NCBI GenBank assembly: GCA_003956705.1 | Contig: QZCP01000223.1 | Location: 1-64,000, forward strand | DNA: 64,000 bases | Direction: 5' to 3' | Source of the DNA: Brevipalpus yothersi | Taxonomy: Eukaryota; Arthropoda; Arachnida; Trombidiformes; Tenuipalpidae | Shown here: in pieces, positions 53,713 to 64,000 of the stretch | Layout: the number at the start of each line of letters is the position of its first letter | Position numbering within the stretch: the stretch's first letter is position 1 | Notes under the pieces: model-generated | The model's input: only the letters and a program-made list of their open reading frames with translations | Databases searched by the model: none | What the model was told of the DNA's origin: nothing | Position numbers and translations under genes: made by a program

Positions 53713-54746
53713 GGCACATAAACTTCGATACAAAACTGTTTGGTATGACCATTAACCATCAAATTTTAGTCAAATTAAACCGATAAAAAAAACTCTCAAA
53801 AAACTTTAAATTTCCCAAACGACGAAGCAAATCAGCCAGTTAGTTGTTGATGAATAATTGTAAGCCTAACCATCCTAATAGTGAACAGAACAGTATAAAT
53901 GTTATGGATCCTGGTAAGAGTATCAAGAAACGGAACAAAAGAGTCCAGTCAAACATGACTTGATTGATCACCGAGAAAAAAGACTCAACTATCGACACAT
54001 TCTTGACATTCTTTCACACGTGTGTTGATGTTGTGAAAATTCAAAAAAATTTTGATACATGTGCGATTATTAGGAGCGCGCTTTTTGAATTTGAATTTCC
54101 CATTTCAAAGAACTTGATATGAAAAATTCGAATTCTATTTTTTCTAACAAGCTGACTGACTAGAAATAAGAGCACTTGTTTCTCTCAAATATTTTGCTGA
54201 TTATTTCTCGATCTTGGAAAGAAAGAAAGAAAGAAAGAAAGAAAGAAAAAAAAGAGAGAGAGATTGTTATTTAAACTTCAAATGAATGAATACATGTAAT
54301 GGTGGTGATGTTCATAATTATTCGAGTTATATTCGAGTTTTGAGTGCAATTCTGATAATTCAGAGTTGATTTCTGTTTATTTTTCTTCCCTCGCGCAATA
54401 CATTCATATTTTAGTGATTTTCAAATAATTGATCGATACTTTGCATGATGAGAAAAGATAAAGAGAGAGTCAATCAGAGAGTCAATAAGAGAAAAATTTT
54501 TCCACTTCCGGAAATGATTCAATATACGTAGGAAAGAGCTTGTCGGTATAGAAAAAGTTTTGTATCATAATATAATCATGATTCAGCCAAATACAAACAT
54601 ATATAAGCAATCACACATAGATTCATGAGTTTGATCATCGAATGATTGAGATATGGTCGATTTTTACAGGAAAGTTAACTTTCTTCTCCCTCTTAATCGC
54701 TCTTCGTTCTTCTCTCTCTATTTCGTACACTTTGAGAATTTTGCTT
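53713..54746. other. intergenic between ELP1 and OLA1
   Basis: Holds the ELP1 promoter and OLA1 3' end. Contains a (GAAA)n tract at about 54219-54250 followed by GA units. Confidence 0.6.
54219..54262. repeat. (GAAA)n microsatellite
   Basis: About seven GAAA units, then AAAAAAGAGAGAGAG. Confidence 0.9.
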
Positions 54747-63033
<8,287 letters not shown>

Positions 63034-64000
63034 CTGGAAAGAAGATAATTTACATATGAGAAGGAGTATCACTTTGATTAGCTCAGAATTTTTTCTATTC
63101 ATTCAACACATTTAATCATCAGATAAAATATCAGAATATCAGAATAAATAGGCTGAATTCTTCGCTATCAACTAATATTCAGCCATTCAAAGCAATTCAA
63201 TCGAAACGATATCATCCATATTCAAATGAATGCATACAAAAGATCAGCTAAACATTTCAAGGTTGGTTACAACAAACAAAAAGCCTTCGAAAAATTGGAT
63301 GAATATGATGATCCACCCATTTACCGATCAATTTATGCATATATTTCGGCGAAAAAAGACGCAAAATTGGATGAAAATATGTGAACTCCAGAGAGATGCT
63401 TCTCATAGATATTGGTAACATAATATCTATTGATGATGGCCCCACACCATATTTTTCATCTCATCAATTTTTGTTCTCCCATCAATAATCATCCTCACAC
63501 AAACCATCTACCTGAATAGGTAAGTCTACTTAATTCTCCCCACAGATATCAAATGGACAACAGACAGACAGACACACACACATACACACACAAGAATATC
63601 CAATCATGTCTAGCATTTTCAATTCATTCATGTACATTACCAGATCGTGTGTATGTGTGTATATATATATCTATGAGTCTCATGTGAGAGTTAGTGAATG
63701 AGCGGGCGGCAGAGTAGGTGGAAAAGAGGGAAGGAATGGGCTGATCATTTGAAAAGACTGATTGTATGATGTTGATTCGAAACCGACAATTTACTTTCTC
63801 TCTCTCTATTTTTCTCTTCTTTCTATCTTTCTCTCTAATAAGGTCCCCAGTGTACTACTCACGATATGTGGGATCAAAAAGCAATGAATGAATAGAGAGA
63901 GAGAATACGGATCAAGGCTAGACGGAAAAATCTGAGAAGAATCAAATTTGAACCTCATGTTTGATCAAATTTCCATCCAGAAAAGATAGAGTATATCATT
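63034..64000. other. OLA1 intron continuing to the window edge
   Basis: No further OLA1 exon is visible. Contains (CA)-rich (63555-63592) and GTGTATATAT-type (63648-63672) simple repeats. Confidence 0.55.

Overview
The window is nuclear DNA of an arthropod, most likely an acariform mite. It is AT-rich and has introns with standard GT-AG junctions. It carries a cluster of chemoreceptor-type genes, an arthropod chitin synthase, and three soluble UDP-glycosyltransferases that lack a signal peptide and a membrane anchor; this bacterial-like type is known from spider mites and other mites. The species cannot be fixed from sequence alone. Long (GA)n/(CT)n tracts punctuate the region, and one of them contains a 571-base assembly gap (55074-55644).

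Layout. 0.2-4.4 kb: a two-exon SANT/Myb-like gene (minus), a broken ACOT13-like thioesterase copy, a dead C-terminal fragment of a Piezo channel gene, a possible orphan exon, and an apparently intact DD37E Tc1/mariner-type transposon. 4.8-15 kb: five intronless gustatory-receptor-like genes in tandem (plus), with a pogo/Tigger-like MITE and a small single-pass membrane protein gene (minus) between them. 15.1-25.6 kb: a duplicated block with an intact ACOT13-like gene (minus), a small two-exon candidate gene, a secreted double I29 (cathepsin-propeptide-like) inhibitor, UGT1, UGT2, fused ACOT13/I29 fragments, and UGT3. UGT3 is a mosaic of UGT1 and UGT2. 27-43 kb: V-ATPase subunit C, chitin synthase 1 (six exons, 1,554 aa), a sodium-dependent glucose transporter-like MFS gene (four exons), a graveyard of chitin-synthase fragments with a decayed DDE transposon, and a secreted S1 protease (four exons). 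43.7-64 kb, mostly minus strand: duplicated ELP1 and OLA1 fragments, mitochondrial ribosomal protein L33, an 848-residue PSI/sema-like membrane protein, ELP1 (two exons), and the last three exons of OLA1, whose 6.5 kb intron is full of simple repeats and whose 5' part lies beyond the window.

How the genes relate. CHS1, V-ATPase C, ELP1, OLA1 and MRPL33 are housekeeping or cuticle genes. The receptors, UGTs, I29 inhibitor, S1 protease and thioesterase copies are expanding or duplicating genes typical of arthropod chemosensation, detoxification and digestion. Their adjacency looks like local duplication and not a functional operon. The main theme is tandem duplication followed by gene conversion, microhomology deletion and decay: nearly every intact gene from 15 to 57 kb has a broken copy nearby. 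I see no tRNA, rRNA or CRISPR array. Several genes (MRPL33, OLA1, the SANT-like gene, the exon structures of CHS1 and ELP1) were assembled by hand from splice sites and protein similarity, so exon edges are predictions.
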